This document shows, one piece after another, positions 63,370 through 64,000 of a stretch of DNA of 64,000 nt. The DNA lies in assembly GCA_002733645.1 (NCBI GenBank), contig NVWL01000049.1, forward strand, positions 1-64,000, read 5' to 3'. The notes below the pieces were generated by a model. It was not told the origin of the DNA. It saw only the letters and a program-made list of their open reading frames with translations, and ran no database searches. Within the stretch, counting starts at the first letter, position 1. Each line of letters opens with the position of its first letter. The position numbers and the translations under genes were made by a program. This DNA comes from Oceanobacter sp. GTDB lineage: Bacteria; Pseudomonadota; Gammaproteobacteria; Pseudomonadales; Oceanobacteraceae.

Positions 63370-63552
63370 GTTAAACAAGATCATAAAAGCGTCAGAAGCG
63401 ATGACTGAGGTAAGCAAAAGTGCTTGAAGAAACGGAGTTTACTTTTAGTACATGAGGCCGGCACATGCTCCTGCAGAGCCAGCATTTTCGCCATCCATGG
63501 CAGTCATATTATTCAGAACTTTTAACAACGCTCAGCCGAGCGCACTCGCTTT

Positions 63553-64000
<448 letters not shown>

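Larger units (their letters stand above)
63195..63552. other. Intergenic region between the 57-aa ORF and eno
   Basis: About 358 bases downstream of eno. It holds the eno terminator (63270-63298), a REP-like palindrome (63343-63369) and otherwise no supported gene. Confidence 0.7.

Overview
The window reads as a chromosomal segment of a gammaproteobacterium related to Pseudomonas and the marine Oceanospirillales. The evidence is gene order as well as gene content: csrA-lysC-alaS, recX-recA-pncC, mutS-fdxA, orn-rsgA-motB-motA-(HDOD)-rhodanese-psd, epmA-efp/epmB, (PilZ-like)-fimX-serB, uvrA-MFS-ssb and rpoS-nlpD-pcm-surE-truD-ispF-ispD-ftsB all occur as neighbourhoods in Pseudomonas-type genomes, while base composition looks moderate rather than GC-rich. 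I could not run a taxonomic search, so the lineage is an inference. No prophage, insertion sequence, rRNA operon or CRISPR array was seen.

Layout. 1-4.8 kb: two tRNA genes (Arg-ACG, Ser-GCT), csrA, lysC and alaS on the minus strand. 4.9-7.4 kb: a small DUF2892 membrane protein, then a three-gene plus-strand run (exported helical-repeat-like protein, small membrane protein, epoxide-hydrolase-like enzyme). 7.5-9.8 kb: an NDH-2 type NADH dehydrogenase converging on an AraC-type regulator. 9.9-24.3 kb: the DNA-repair neighbourhood recX-recA-pncC ... mutS-fdxA, interrupted by one 8.55-kb gene for a 2849-residue surface-type protein that ends in a complete OmpA/OprF module. 24.4-31.8 kb: orn, rsgA, motAB, an HDOD-like protein, a two-domain sulfurtransferase and psd. 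31.8-34.4 kb: EF-P and both enzymes of its beta-lysylation. 34.5-41.5 kb: type IV pilus/c-di-GMP functions (PilZ-like protein and a FimX-like degenerate GGDEF-EAL protein), serB, a 56-residue ORF absent from the supplied track, and a membrane-bound degenerate class III cyclase. 41.6-43.8 kb: porin, PstS-like binding protein and a DTW-domain tRNA-modifying enzyme. 43.9-49.7 kb: uvrA, a CsgD-like regulator, a YajR-like MFS transporter and ssb. 50-57.9 kb: MaoC-like protein, rpoS, nlpD, a DUF368 membrane protein, pcm, surE, truD, ispF, ispD and ftsB. 58.2-63.2 kb: an accessory block (GH76-like protein, two tandem paralogous membrane diguanylate cyclases, a 57-residue orphan) lying between ftsB and eno. 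The window ends inside eno.

How the parts connect. Most genes are housekeeping: translation (alaS, efp/epmAB, rsgA, truD, tRNAs), repair (recA, mutS, uvrA, ssb), envelope and isoprenoid synthesis (psd, ispDF, ftsB, nlpD), and stress or lifestyle control (rpoS, csrA). The accessory content leans toward surface life and c-di-GMP: FimX and PilZ-like proteins, a CsgD-like regulator, two active-looking diguanylate cyclases with intact inhibitory sites, and the giant calcium-binding-repeat protein. The most unusual object is that giant protein. Its N-terminal 2.45 kb-residue adhesin-like part ends in something like a C-terminal membrane/sorting anchor, and an OmpA-family protein that still carries a signal-peptide-like segment follows in the same frame.
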